Of a stretch of DNA of 64,000 nucleotides, positions 17,328 to 26,212 are shown in pieces. This DNA comes from Aliivibrio_A kagoshimensis. GTDB taxonomy: Bacteria; Pseudomonadota; Gammaproteobacteria; Enterobacterales; Vibrionaceae. Every line of letters begins with the position of its first letter. Within the stretch, counting starts at the first letter, position 1. The notes below the pieces were generated by a model. The model saw nothing but the letters and a program-made list of their open reading frames with translations. It ran no database searches and had not been told where the DNA came from. Made by a program: the position numbers and the translations under genes. Location of the stretch: positions 8,765 through 72,764 of the forward strand of contig NZ_JAKJSQ010000014.1 of the NCBI RefSeq assembly GCF_050337105.1, written 5' to 3'.

Positions 17328-18058
17328 TAACGACGAGCTTCATCCATCAACACTCGCATGTCACTGACCGCTTTACTTAAGCCATCAAACATTGCTCTAC
17401 CCATCACAGAGTGACCAATGTTCAGTTCATACAGCTCTGGAATAGCAGCCATCGCTTTAACATTATGATAGGTAAGGCCATGCCCAGCATTCACTTTAAT
17501 GCCTAACGAACTGGCATAAGTTGCCCCTACGGCAACCTTATCAAGCTCAACCTTCTGTTGCTCTTCATTTTCAGCGTCTGCATATTGGCCGGTATGCAAC
17601 TCGATAAAAGGAGCACCACAAGCGGCAGCAGCTTCAATCTGTTTAGGGTCAGCATCAATAAAGAGAGAGACTTTAATTCCTGCAGCCGTCATCTTTTGTG
17701 TCGCCGCTTTCACTTTCTCTAGCTGCCCAACCACATCAAGTCCGCCTTCGGTCGTTAATTCTTCACGTTTTTCGGGAACTAAACATACGTACTCGGGAAG
17801 CACTTCAAGTGCAATAGCAACCATCTCATCGGTGACAGCCATCTCTAAGTTCATGCGCGTTTGAATCGTCTCTTTCAACACTCGCACATCGCGATCGTTG
17901 ATGTGTCGACGATCCTCTCGAAGATGGATAGTGATGCCATCAGCCCCAGCTCGCTCTGCGATCTCCGCTGCGTGTACAGGATCTGGGTATTTAGTTCCAC
18001 GTGCATTTCTTAGGGTCGCGACGTGATCAATATTAATACCAAGTAAGATTGGACTCAT
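17327..18058 (-). CDS. pdxJ: Pyridoxine 5'-phosphate synthase PdxJ
   Basis: 243-residue TIM-barrel enzyme that closes the ring of vitamin B6. LGINIDHVATLRNARG, GADGITIHLREDRRHIND and NAGHGLTYHNVKAMA, with the conserved ELNIGHSVMGRA near the C terminus, are diagnostic. Its ATG overlaps the recO stop by four bases (ATGA) and its own stop overlaps acpS by one base, indicating tight coupling. Confidence 0.98.
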   Translation of the reverse strand: MSPILLGINIDHVATLRNARGTKYPDPVHAAEIAERAGADGITIHLREDRRHINDRDVRVLKETIQTRMNLEMAVTDEMVAIALEVLPEYVCLVPEKREELTTEGGLDVVGQLEKVKAATQKMTAAGIKVSLFIDADPKQIEAAAACGAPFIELHTGQYADAENEEQQKVELDKVAVGATYASSLGIKVNAGHGLTYHNVKAMAAIPELYELNIGHSVMGRAMFDGLSKAVSDMRVLMDEARR

Positions 18059-18768
18059 TTTGCAATTCTCCTTGCTCGAGGAACAAACAGTTCCCTGCTT
18101 TTTAATGGTTTGGCACCAAGATACGGCTTTAATGCTATACGTGTAAAGCGTTTAGCCGCTTTTAATTGTTCTTTTGTTTCAAATCTTCTTTCGCTGATGG
18201 CAATCAGTTCATTACCATAAAAAGTGAGGTTATCCATTCGAATAGAGGCCAGAAAACCTTTTTGCTCTCGAAAGCGATAAGTCATATCAGGGTCCACCGG
18301 CTCCCCCGTTCCTGAGCAGTGTAAAAAATCTACGCCATACCCCATTGCTGATAAGAGTGCTAACTCAAAGCGACGCAGTGCCGGTTCTGGGTTTTCTGTT
18401 TGAGCAAGTTCTGATAATGCAGATAGATAGTCTAGAAAAAGAGCTGGATATGGGGTTTCACTCTCTAAAACACGTCCAAGTAACTCATTGAGATAGAGCC
18501 CTGAATAGAGCATAACACCGGTTAATGGTAGCGAGAGACTGATGGTTTCTGCCTGACGAAGGGTTCGCATAGAGCCTCTACCCGACCACTTCATCAGCAG
18601 TGGCGTAAATGGCTGCAGTGCCCCTTTCAAATGAGAACGTTTACTGCGAGCGCCTTTTGACATAATTGAGAGGCGACCATACTCTTCGCTAAACACGTCT
18701 AAGATAAGACTCGTCTCGCTATAGGGTCGACGATGAAGGACAAAGCAGCGCTGCAGCCCATCCTCCAT
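18055..18768 (-). CDS. recO: DNA repair protein RecO
   Basis: Recombination mediator of 237 residues that loads RecA with RecR. The N-terminal OB-fold includes QRCFVLHRRPYSETSLILDV and SKGARSKRSHLKG. The helical C-terminal part includes FELALLSAMGYG. The open frame extends 19 codons further into era, but the start at 18768 (MEDGLQRCF) matches known Vibrio RecO N termini and lies ten bases after the era stop. No good Shine-Dalgarno is visible, so translation probably couples to era. Confidence 0.93.
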   Translation of the reverse strand: MEDGLQRCFVLHRRPYSETSLILDVFSEEYGRLSIMSKGARSKRSHLKGALQPFTPLLMKWSGRGSMRTLRQAETISLSLPLTGVMLYSGLYLNELLGRVLESETPYPALFLDYLSALSELAQTENPEPALRRFELALLSAMGYGVDFLHCSGTGEPVDPDMTYRFREQKGFLASIRMDNLTFYGNELIAISERRFETKEQLKAAKRFTRIALKPYLGAKPLKSRELFVPRARRIAK

Positions 18769-18778
18769 CAAGGGGTTA

Positions 18779-19744
18779 TTAAAGGTCGTCAATGTACCCC
18801 AATGAACGCAGTGCACGCTCATCATCAGCCCAACCTGATTTCACTTTAACCCATAGTTCTAAGTAGACACCGCGCTCAAAAAGTTTTTCCATGTCTAGGC
18901 GAGCTTCACGACCGATGGTTTTAATTTTTTCACCACCTTTCCCTACCACCATTTTTTTCTGGCCTAAACGTTCAACCAGAATCAAACCATTGATTTGAAA
19001 ACCATCATTATCAGGATTGTAATCAAAACGTTCGATCTCAACCGTCACAGAGTAAGGCAGTTCTTCGCCAGTAAAACGCATCAGTTTTTCACGAATGATC
19101 TCTGAGGCCATAAAGCGCTGCGAACGATCAGTCACATACTCTTCAGGAAAGTGATGCTCCGCTTTTGGTAGGTATTCACGAACAATTTTACGAATCGCAT
19201 CAACATTGGTTCCTTTCTTTGCAGAAACAGGAATCACGTCAACAAAATCCATTTTTTCGGTTAATGTCTGCATATGAGACATCACTTCGGTGCGATCTTT
19301 TACGTTGTCTACTTTGTTCACCAGCATCACTGTTGGGAACTCAGCTTTACGCAATTTATTCAGCACCATTTCATCATCAGCGGTCCAGTGCGTACCGTCC
19401 ACCATAAAGAGGACTAAGTTCACATCACTTAATGAGCTGTTAGCTGCGCGATTCATCAAACGGTTAATCGCGCGCTTCTCTTCAATGTGAAGGCCCGGAG
19501 TATCAATAAAAATGGCTTGATAATCCCCTTCAGTATCGACACCCATTATACGGTGACGAGTGGTTTGTGGCTTGCGAGAGGTGATCGATATTTTCTGCCC
19601 TAATAAATTATTAAGCAGGGTCGATTTACCAACATTTGGGCGCCCTACGATGGCAATAAATCCACAATGCTGATTATCTGTTGTTGTTGTACTTCCCTCT
19701 GACGAAAAATAGGCGTCGAGGTCAAACTCTTTATCTTCTGACAT
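18779..19744 (-). CDS. era: Ribosome assembly GTPase Era
   Basis: 321-residue essential GTPase acting in 30S subunit maturation. The G domain shows G1 GRPNVGKSTLLN, G3 DTPGLH and G4 NKVD, followed by VSAKKGTNVD. The C-terminal KH domain has the signature VERLGQKKMVVGKGGEKIKT. An N-terminal extension of about 25 residues rich in Asp, Ser and Thr precedes the G domain. The start overlaps the rnc stop by one base. Confidence 0.98.
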   Translation of the reverse strand: MSEDKEFDLDAYFSSEGSTTTTDNQHCGFIAIVGRPNVGKSTLLNNLLGQKISITSRKPQTTRHRIMGVDTEGDYQAIFIDTPGLHIEEKRAINRLMNRAANSSLSDVNLVLFMVDGTHWTADDEMVLNKLRKAEFPTVMLVNKVDNVKDRTEVMSHMQTLTEKMDFVDVIPVSAKKGTNVDAIRKIVREYLPKAEHHFPEEYVTDRSQRFMASEIIREKLMRFTGEELPYSVTVEIERFDYNPDNDGFQINGLILVERLGQKKMVVGKGGEKIKTIGREARLDMEKLFERGVYLELWVKVKSGWADDERALRSLGYIDDL

Positions 19745-20415
19745 TAACTCAGTTGTCCTAATGCTATTTCAGCGGCCGCTTGCTCTGCCTTGCGACGACT
19801 GCTGCCTTTTCCTACAACAGGTTTTTCCATGCCTGAAATGTCACACTCAACCGTAAATTCTTGATTGTGTGCCTCACCTTTAATATTAGTCACATTATAA
19901 GCAGGCAGTGGTAAACGTCTGCCTTGTAAATGCTCTTGAAGCCTCGTTTTTGGATCTTTCTGTGATACACCCGGTTCAATGGTCTCTAAACGCGAGTGAT
20001 ACCAAGCGAGAATAATCTTACGTACTTCTTCGGTATTGCTGTCTAAATAGATAGCGCCAATAATTGCTTCTACAGCGTCAGCTAAGATAGAGTCACGTCT
20101 AAACCCGCCACTTTTTAGCTCACCTGGACCTAGAAATAGATAATCTCCCAGCATGAACTCTCGGCCAAGCTCAGCCAAAGTATGTCCTCGCACTAATGTG
20201 GCTCGCATACGACTCATATCGCCTTCATCAACGCTTGGGAAACGGTGATACAGTTCATCAGCAATCACAAAACTCAAAATAGAATCGCCCAGAAACTCTA
20301 GACGTTCATTATGTTTTCCGTTAGCACTACGATGAGTCAATGCTAAGTTGATCAGCTCAGGGTTTACAAACTCATAGCCGATCTTTCTTTGTAATCTGTT
20401 AATTGGTGTGGTCAT
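19744..20415 (-). CDS. rnc: Ribonuclease III
   Basis: 223-residue double-strand-specific endonuclease for rRNA and mRNA processing. The catalytic signature NERLEFLGDSILSFVIADEL and the second acidic cluster at DAVEAIIGAIYLD are intact. The C-terminal dsRNA-binding domain (KTRLQEHLQGRRLPLPAY to KAEQAAAEIAL) is complete. The order lepB-rnc-era-recO is conserved; it lies five bases downstream of lepB and overlaps era by one. Confidence 0.98.
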   Translation of the reverse strand: MTTPINRLQRKIGYEFVNPELINLALTHRSANGKHNERLEFLGDSILSFVIADELYHRFPSVDEGDMSRMRATLVRGHTLAELGREFMLGDYLFLGPGELKSGGFRRDSILADAVEAIIGAIYLDSNTEEVRKIILAWYHSRLETIEPGVSQKDPKTRLQEHLQGRRLPLPAYNVTNIKGEAHNQEFTVECDISGMEKPVVGKGSSRRKAEQAAAEIALGQLS

Positions 20416-20420
20416 AATTT

Positions 20421-21326
20421 TTAATCAATTCCGCCGACACGACTGAATCGTACATCGGTAGGTATCCAAGATGGCAGCACACTATCGCTACCGCGTTCAA
20501 ATTCAAAGCTGATCCAGATTCCGACCGCTTTACCCACTAAATTCTCTTCTGGGACAAATCCCCAAAAACGGCTATCTGCACTATTGTCTCTATTATCACC
20601 CATAGCAAAGTAGTGGCCTTCTGGCACAACCCACGTATTCACACCAGGACGAGGCGAGTAATTTGCCTCACGGTTTGGTGCGTAAGGGTTAACTAAAATT
20701 TGGTGTTTGATACCATTATCAGCTAACTGCTCCGTAGCTTGAATCAAATCCGTTCTTCCTTGACTAAATTGACTGACTTGTACATCAGTAAGTGGCACCC
20801 ACTTACACGACCCTTCACCTGACTGTTGAATACACAATTTCTTATCTTGAGTGTAAGTCACGGTATCACCGGGAAGCCCAACCACTCGTTTAATGTAATC
20901 AATAGTAGGGTCAACCGGGTACTTAAAGACAATCACATCGCCACGTTCAGGCTTTCCAGTCTCTAGTATCTCGTTTCTCCACATTGGCTCACGAAGGCCA
21001 TAGGAGAACTTTTCAACCAAAATAAAGTCACCAACCAAAAGCGTCGGCATCATTGAACCGGATGGAATCTGGAACGGTTCATAAATAAATGAGCGTAATA
21101 TTAACACTAGCCCTAACACCGGAAACATAGAAGCCGGAGTCTCTATCCAAGCGGGTTGAGGCGCAACTTTAGCAAGAGAAACGGCATCAACCAGACCACC
21201 AGAAATGTCCGCCGCAGCATCGATTTTTAGCTTACGCTTTGGTGCTAGAACAAATTTATCTAACGCCCAGATGATTCCCGTAAATAAGGTAAGTAAAACC
21301 AAAATTTGCGAAAAAGTAGCTGCCAT
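20421..21326 (-). CDS. lepB: Signal peptidase I
   Basis: 301-residue inner-membrane protease that removes Sec and Tat signal peptides. Two N-terminal membrane segments (ILVLLTLFTGIIWAL and SMFPVLGLVLILRSFIY) precede the periplasmic catalytic domain. The Ser-Lys dyad is S91 in PSGSMMPTLL and K146 in DYIKRVVGLPGD. GDNRDNSADSRFWGFVP is the family box E. It sits between lepA and rnc. Confidence 0.97.
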   Translation of the reverse strand: MAATFSQILVLLTLFTGIIWALDKFVLAPKRKLKIDAAADISGGLVDAVSLAKVAPQPAWIETPASMFPVLGLVLILRSFIYEPFQIPSGSMMPTLLVGDFILVEKFSYGLREPMWRNEILETGKPERGDVIVFKYPVDPTIDYIKRVVGLPGDTVTYTQDKKLCIQQSGEGSCKWVPLTDVQVSQFSQGRTDLIQATEQLADNGIKHQILVNPYAPNREANYSPRPGVNTWVVPEGHYFAMGDNRDNSADSRFWGFVPEENLVGKAVGIWISFEFERGSDSVLPSWIPTDVRFSRVGGID

Positions 21327-21389
21327 TTGTTTCCCTTAATATCTGTTTATTGCTTAATATGTTTCAACATCGTGCTGAGTGGATAAAGA

Positions 21390-23183
21390 TTAATCTTTAC
21401 CTACATGAAGTATGGCTAAAAACGCTTCTTGAGGCAGCTCGACATTACCGATCTGCTTCATGCGTTTTTTACCCTCTTTCTGTTTCTTCAACAGTTTCTT
21501 CTTACGGCTAATATCGCCACCATAACATTTTGCGATAACGTTTTTACGCAACTGTTTAACGGTTGAACGAGCAATAATATGACCGCCAATTGCCGCTTGA
21601 ATCGCGATATCAAACATCTGGCGAGGAATGAACTCTTTCATCTTCTCAACCAGTTGGCGTCCATGACTCTGTGAATTATCATGGTGCGTAATGATCGCGA
21701 GTGCATCCACTCTCTCACCATTAAGCAATACGTCAACACGAACCATGTTAGACAGTTCGTAACGCTGAAAGTTGTAATCCAACGAAGCATAACCTCGTGA
21801 GGTCGATTTTAATCGATCGAAGAAATCTAACACCACTTCAGACATTGGAATGTCATAAGTCAGTGCCACTTGATTTCCGTGATAAACCATATCCACCTGC
21901 GTTCCGCGCTTCAAAATACATAAGGTAATTACATTACCTAAATATTCAGAAGGAACCAGTATGTGACAACGTGCAATAGGTTCACGGATCTCTTCAATAC
22001 TGTTAACAGCAGGCAGCTTAGCTGGGCTGTCGACATAAAGAAGGTTGCCATCACTCTCAATCACTTCATACACTACGGTTGGCGCTGTCGTAATAAGATC
22101 GAGATCATATTCACGCTCTAAGCGCTCTTGAATAATTTCCATGTGCAGCATGCCTAGGAAACCACAACGGAAACCAAAACCTAATGCCGATGAACTCTCT
22201 GGTTCGTAGAATAGAGAGGCATCATTCAGACTCAGTTTGCCCAATGCATCGCGGAAATTTTCATAATCATCGGAAGAGACAGGGAATAGACCTGCGTAAA
22301 CCTGAGGTTTTACTTTCTTAAAGCCAGGAAGACGCTCGGTACTCCCCCCTTTGGCAACAGTAAGCGTATCACCAACTGGTGCACCAAGAATGTCTTTAAT
22401 ACCACATACGACCCAGCCTACTTCGCCGGTATTCAGTAAGTCGGTATCAACCTGTTTTGGTGTGAAGATACCTAAACGGTCAACACCCCAAACTTGGTCA
22501 GTGCTCATCACTCTGATTTTGTCGTTTTTCTTTAGCGACCCATTTTTGATTCGAACCAGTGAAACAACACCTAAATAGTTATCAAACCATGAATCGATAA
22601 TCAAGGCTTGTAATGGCGCGTTAGGATCACCTTCTGGTGGTGGAATAGAAGCAACAATGTCTTCCAATACCAGATCAACACCTAAACCGGTTTTTGCTGA
22701 ACACTGAGTCGCATTGCTAGCTTCAATACCAACAATGTCTTCAATTTCTTCAGCGACTCGCTCAGGATCTGCTGCAGGAAGGTCAATTTTATTAAGGATT
22801 GGAACCACTTCCAAATCCATCTCCATCGCCGTATAACAGTTGGCTAACGTTTGAGCTTCAACGCCTTGACCGGCATCAACCACTAACAGTGCGCCTTCAC
22901 AAGCAGCTAAAGAGCGAGATACTTCATAAGAGAAATCTACGTGGCCTGGGGTGTCGATAAAGTTGAGCTGATAGGTTTCGCCATCATTCGCTTTATAATC
23001 AAGAGTAACACTCTGGGCTTTAATGGTGATGCCGCGCTCACGTTCAATATCCATTGAATCAAGCACTTGGGCTGCCATTTCACGTTCTGCAAGGCCGCCG
23101 CAAACCTGAATTAAACGGTCGGATAAAGTCGACTTACCGTGGTCGATGTGCGCGATGATCGAAAAATTACGAATATTCTTCAT
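21390..23183 (-). CDS. lepA: Elongation factor 4 (LepA)
   Basis: 597-residue translational GTPase that can back-translocate ribosomes. The G domain begins SIIAHIDHGKSTLSDRLI, with DTPGHVDFSYEV and NKIDLPAADPE. The LepA-specific C-terminal domain includes GDISRKKKLLKKQKEGKKRM. Length and that lysine-rich tail distinguish it from EF-G. It is the first gene of lepA-lepB-rnc and lies 79 bases downstream of rseC. Confidence 0.98.
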   Translation of the reverse strand: MKNIRNFSIIAHIDHGKSTLSDRLIQVCGGLAEREMAAQVLDSMDIERERGITIKAQSVTLDYKANDGETYQLNFIDTPGHVDFSYEVSRSLAACEGALLVVDAGQGVEAQTLANCYTAMEMDLEVVPILNKIDLPAADPERVAEEIEDIVGIEASNATQCSAKTGLGVDLVLEDIVASIPPPEGDPNAPLQALIIDSWFDNYLGVVSLVRIKNGSLKKNDKIRVMSTDQVWGVDRLGIFTPKQVDTDLLNTGEVGWVVCGIKDILGAPVGDTLTVAKGGSTERLPGFKKVKPQVYAGLFPVSSDDYENFRDALGKLSLNDASLFYEPESSSALGFGFRCGFLGMLHMEIIQERLEREYDLDLITTAPTVVYEVIESDGNLLYVDSPAKLPAVNSIEEIREPIARCHILVPSEYLGNVITLCILKRGTQVDMVYHGNQVALTYDIPMSEVVLDFFDRLKSTSRGYASLDYNFQRYELSNMVRVDVLLNGERVDALAIITHHDNSQSHGRQLVEKMKEFIPRQMFDIAIQAAIGGHIIARSTVKQLRKNVIAKCYGGDISRKKKLLKKQKEGKKRMKQIGNVELPQEAFLAILHVGKD

Positions 23184-23262
23184 GGATATTGTGACTGACT
23201 CAATTAATAAAAAGATGGGATCGTTAGATCAAGTTGCAGGATTCTACCGAATTTCGGCGCAG

Positions 23263-23757
23263 CTAGCTATCTTCTGATGCTGCATTTGTCGTCATATTGT
23301 CAGATAACGGTGCACCAAGAACTCTTAACAGACGTAATTCGCCTTCTGTTCCTGCTTCATTTCTTGTTGCAATGCACTTTGCCAGTTTGAATCCAACCCC
23401 TGTAAATACAATGGCTACAGCAATTACAAACGGTTCGCCTAGGCGAAGAATAGGCTCTAAAATCGTCTGTGCAAAGAGGGCCCCAAGCAGTAAAAAAAGC
23501 AAGGGGATAATATAAACAATAATTGCGGATTGCAGTAAGTTCTTCTCTGGAAGGCCTATCTCAACCAGTTGACCAATTGTTAAGGACTGCTGAGTGGTGA
23601 ACGTCCACTGATGCTCTTTTCCTGGAATCACTCCAGATACGATGCCAGTGCCGCAACTCTGTTTTGACGCACAGTTGCCACAACTGGTTTGTTGCTTACA
23701 GCCGACTGTCACCCGATCATTTTCAATATCGATCACAGTTGCTAGAGCACTCATCAT
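23263..23757 (-). CDS. rseC: SoxR-reducing / sigma-E regulatory protein RseC
   Basis: About 164 residues. A cytoplasmic N-terminal domain with a cysteine cluster (CKQQTSCGNCASKQSC, about residues 20-36) is followed by two membrane segments (IIVYIIPLLFLLLGALF and PFVIAVAIVFTGVGF). This matches the RseC/RsxC-associated MucC family, the third accessory member of rpoE operons. Its start overlaps the rseB stop (TAATG); a second ATG follows immediately, so the first residue is uncertain by one codon. Confidence 0.93.
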   Translation of the reverse strand: MMSALATVIDIENDRVTVGCKQQTSCGNCASKQSCGTGIVSGVIPGKEHQWTFTTQQSLTIGQLVEIGLPEKNLLQSAIIVYIIPLLFLLLGALFAQTILEPILRLGEPFVIAVAIVFTGVGFKLAKCIATRNEAGTEGELRLLRVLGAPLSDNMTTNAASEDS

Positions 23758-24725
23758 TACTGATTATCCTTACTACTATCGCTATCAAAGCGAATAGACT
23801 CTGCAATTCGTTTTGCGGTGGCAATAGGTATATCTCCGATGATGGTCACTTCACGCTTATTGGTCACATGACTGTGCAATGTACGTCGCCCCTGCCTAAC
23901 CAGCTGTTCTTTCAACGACTTAGAGTCTGCGTCTGAAACATATACAGAGAACGTAAACAGGCCATCAGTGAACATTTGGCTCTCTACTTCTCTTTGCGTA
24001 TTGGCTAAGTTATATCGATTAAGAGTAACAACCTCAAACCCAGCAGGCTTCCAGCCAAGTTTCCAGTTTACGCTGCCAACAGGCTGTTTAGGGAAGCTCA
24101 CCACTTCTGGCAGTGTCGCCTTTTTTAGACCTGACATCAGCTCGGCAATTTTATCATTGACAGCATAAGAGATTACTTTGTATTGCTCGATCACTTCACC
24201 ATCACGATCAATTAGATCTGTTCTCAATGGTAAGTTACTGCGTTGATCGATCCAAACCAAGTAGGAATATCTCAGTCCATCTTTCGGTACGATTCTAACC
24301 ACATCACATGGAGATCCCGCCTCACGAGACCGTCCCATAGAGACAAAGTCATAATATTGCGCAAGTTGCTCAATGCTTCGATTCATGAGTGGGGGTAAAG
24401 GTGCCACCATTGACTCTGTAGCCAAAGAGAAAGGTTCGATACTCTGCTCAATATAACTCACCTCTTCGCCACGTCGGATCACCTCACGGACCGGACCACT
24501 TAAATAGATAACATGCTCAAACGTCTGCTCATCACTGTTTGAGTGGCGATACATTAAAGGCTCTATGCTATTTTTTCGAATTAGCACATAAGAGAGTTCA
24601 TAGTTAAGTTGATCACTAGCTTGACTCATTTGATGCAACAAAGCCTCGGCAGTTTCTGACTCTGCTGAGGCTTGTATTGGAATCAAACTAATCAGTGCTA
24701 CAACACCGATCAGGAATTTTTTCAT
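23757..24725 (-). CDS. rseB: Sigma-E factor regulatory protein RseB
   Basis: 322-residue periplasmic protein with a cleavable signal peptide (MKKFLIGVVALISLIPIQASA). RseB binds the periplasmic domain of RseA and shields it from DegS until lipopolysaccharide or outer-membrane-protein stress signals appear. Motifs such as NYELSYVLIRKNSIEPLMYRH and the C-terminal MucB-type domain (LGWKPAGFEVV) support the family. The ATG directly abuts the rseA stop codon. Confidence 0.95.
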   Translation of the reverse strand: MKKFLIGVVALISLIPIQASAESETAEALLHQMSQASDQLNYELSYVLIRKNSIEPLMYRHSNSDEQTFEHVIYLSGPVREVIRRGEEVSYIEQSIEPFSLATESMVAPLPPLMNRSIEQLAQYYDFVSMGRSREAGSPCDVVRIVPKDGLRYSYLVWIDQRSNLPLRTDLIDRDGEVIEQYKVISYAVNDKIAELMSGLKKATLPEVVSFPKQPVGSVNWKLGWKPAGFEVVTLNRYNLANTQREVESQMFTDGLFTFSVYVSDADSKSLKEQLVRQGRRTLHSHVTNKREVTIIGDIPIATAKRIAESIRFDSDSSKDNQ

Positions 24726-25367
24726 CTATTCTGCCATTTTACTGTCTTGTGTTAATGGATCATCTTTAACACTGCTGTCGCGAGCATTCAATCGTAATTG
24801 AAGTTCATAATCTTGCAGCATTGCATTGACTCGACGTCTCTGCTCCATTAACTGAGTTTCGTTTTGAGAAGTGTGTCTTACTGAGTTTCTAGTTAAGCTC
24901 ACAGGTTCAGCAGATCCGGCAAATGGGACGGTATTTAAAACAGGCAACTGCTCAATAGCTGAGCCCGCTCCATCCACACCATTATATTGCTGTACACCCA
25001 CTATCACGGCTAACGAAACACACGCAGTTAACGCAACTTGACTCAGTTGTGTCAACCAAGAAGGTAGGGTTCTTCGAGCTTGTGTCGGTTTAGGTTGAGA
25101 CGCCATCAGTTCGACCACATTATCTGAACTCGTTAACTGATGTGCAGGCTCTTGTTCTAATGCCAAAGCAACATTGCCAGCAATATCCCACTCTTTACTT
25201 ACAGGTGCTTCTCCGCGCATTACATCACCAATTAAGTGGTAACTCGCCCAAGCATCTGAACACTCCTTGTCGGTAGACAAAGTGGATAGTAACCCTTTAT
25301 CTACCACCTCTCCATCTACTAAAGCAGAGAGTTTTTCGTTATCAGACTGTTTGTCGTTATGAAACAT
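24726..25367 (-). CDS. rseA: Anti-sigma-E factor RseA
   Basis: Inner-membrane anti-sigma factor of about 213 residues. The cytoplasmic N-terminal domain that binds RpoE begins EKLSALVDGEVVD and includes WASYHLIGDVMRGE. A single membrane segment (LSQVALTACVSLAVIVGVQQY) lies near the middle and a periplasmic domain follows. The annotated start is the ATG at 25367, which has GGTG six bases before it; ATG at 25373 or GTG at 25376 would add two or three residues. It is 24 bases downstream of rpoE. Confidence 0.94.
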   Translation of the reverse strand: MFHNDKQSDNEKLSALVDGEVVDKGLLSTLSTDKECSDAWASYHLIGDVMRGEAPVSKEWDIAGNVALALEQEPAHQLTSSDNVVELMASQPKPTQARRTLPSWLTQLSQVALTACVSLAVIVGVQQYNGVDGAGSAIEQLPVLNTVPFAGSAEPVSLTRNSVRHTSQNETQLMEQRRRVNAMLQDYELQLRLNARDSSVKDDPLTQDSKMAE

Positions 25368-25391
25368 TATCATCACCGTTTAAGTGCCGAA

Positions 25392-25970
25392 TTAGCTCTG
25401 CATTAATGGTCGAATTTTCTTTTCAACCGCTTCTCTTGCTCTGAATATACGAGATCTCACCGTACCAACAGGGCAATCCATAATTTCTGCAATATCTTCA
25501 TAACTCAAACCTTCCAGTTCTCGTAATGTGATTGCTGTTTTTAAATCTTCAGGTAGAGCGTCAATAGTACTAAAAACGACTTGCCTTAACTCTTCAGACA
25601 ACGATAAGTTCTCTGGGTTCGAAATTTCTTTTAAGGCCGTTCCACTTTCATAATATTCCGCGTCCTCAGCATCTATATCACTGGCAGGAGGACGACGTCC
25701 TTGAGCCACAATATAGTTTTTTGCTGTATTGACCGCAATTCGATATAGCCATGTATAAAAAGCACTTTCGCCTCTAAATCCGGGAAGAGCTCGATACGCT
25801 TTAATAAACGCCTCTTGCGCAACATCCGGTACATCGCCTGAATTGTTAACATAACGAGAAACAAGACTGCACACTTTATTTTGGTATTTTACTACCAAAA
25901 GATTAAATGCTTGCTTGTCACCGTTTTGAACACGCTCAATTAATACCTGGTCAGTCAACTGCTCGCTCAT
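25392..25970 (-). CDS. rpoE: RNA polymerase sigma factor RpoE (sigma-24)
   Basis: 192-residue ECF sigma factor for envelope stress. Region 2 includes LVVKYQNKVCSLVSRYV and the -10-binding FRGESAFYTWLYRIAVNTAKN. Region 4 includes LPEDLKTAITLRELEGLSYEDIA and the HTH IMDCPVGTVRSRIFRARE. It heads the rpoE-rseA-rseB-rseC operon. A purine-rich GAGG lies upstream of the ATG, and a sigma-E-type promoter lies about 75-100 bases upstream. Confidence 0.98.
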   Translation of the reverse strand: MSEQLTDQVLIERVQNGDKQAFNLLVVKYQNKVCSLVSRYVNNSGDVPDVAQEAFIKAYRALPGFRGESAFYTWLYRIAVNTAKNYIVAQGRRPPASDIDAEDAEYYESGTALKEISNPENLSLSEELRQVVFSTIDALPEDLKTAITLRELEGLSYEDIAEIMDCPVGTVRSRIFRAREAVEKKIRPLMQS

Positions 25971-26043
25971 TCGAGCACATACCTCATTTAGTTATTATAT
26001 CGTCAAAAGCAGCCTTGACACCTCTGCTAAGTTGAGCAATAAG

Positions 26044-26070
26044 TAGGACTGCCATTAATAATGAAAGTTC
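26044..26070 (-). promoter_or_regulatory. Putative sigma-E-dependent rpoE promoter
   Basis: On the minus strand GAACTT (26065-26070) is followed after exactly 16 nt by TCCTA (26044-26048). Sigma-E promoters have GAACTT, a 16-17 nt spacer and a TC-rich -10. The predicted leader to the rpoE ATG is about 67 nt. Known rpoE operons are autoregulated, which supports the assignment. Confidence 0.65.
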
Positions 26071-26212
26071 AAATTAAATATTACATTGCTCATTTTAGCG
26101 GTCAAAATTCTATCTACTTCGCTAATTTCCCACTAGTTTAGCACCGCAACAAGTGACGAACAAAGATAGATTGGTATAAGATGTTCACATCAGACAAGGA
26201 CATAACGATCTT

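Noticed and set aside
18769..18825. N-terminal extension of recO into the end of era
   Set aside because: The extra 19 codons overlap era and are not expected in RecO; the start at 18768 aligns with known family N termini.
26150..26200. Possible nadB promoter with TATAAG near 26177
   Set aside because: The -35 candidates (AGTGAC or GTGACG) are weak and the spacing ambiguous, so it is not listed as a feature.
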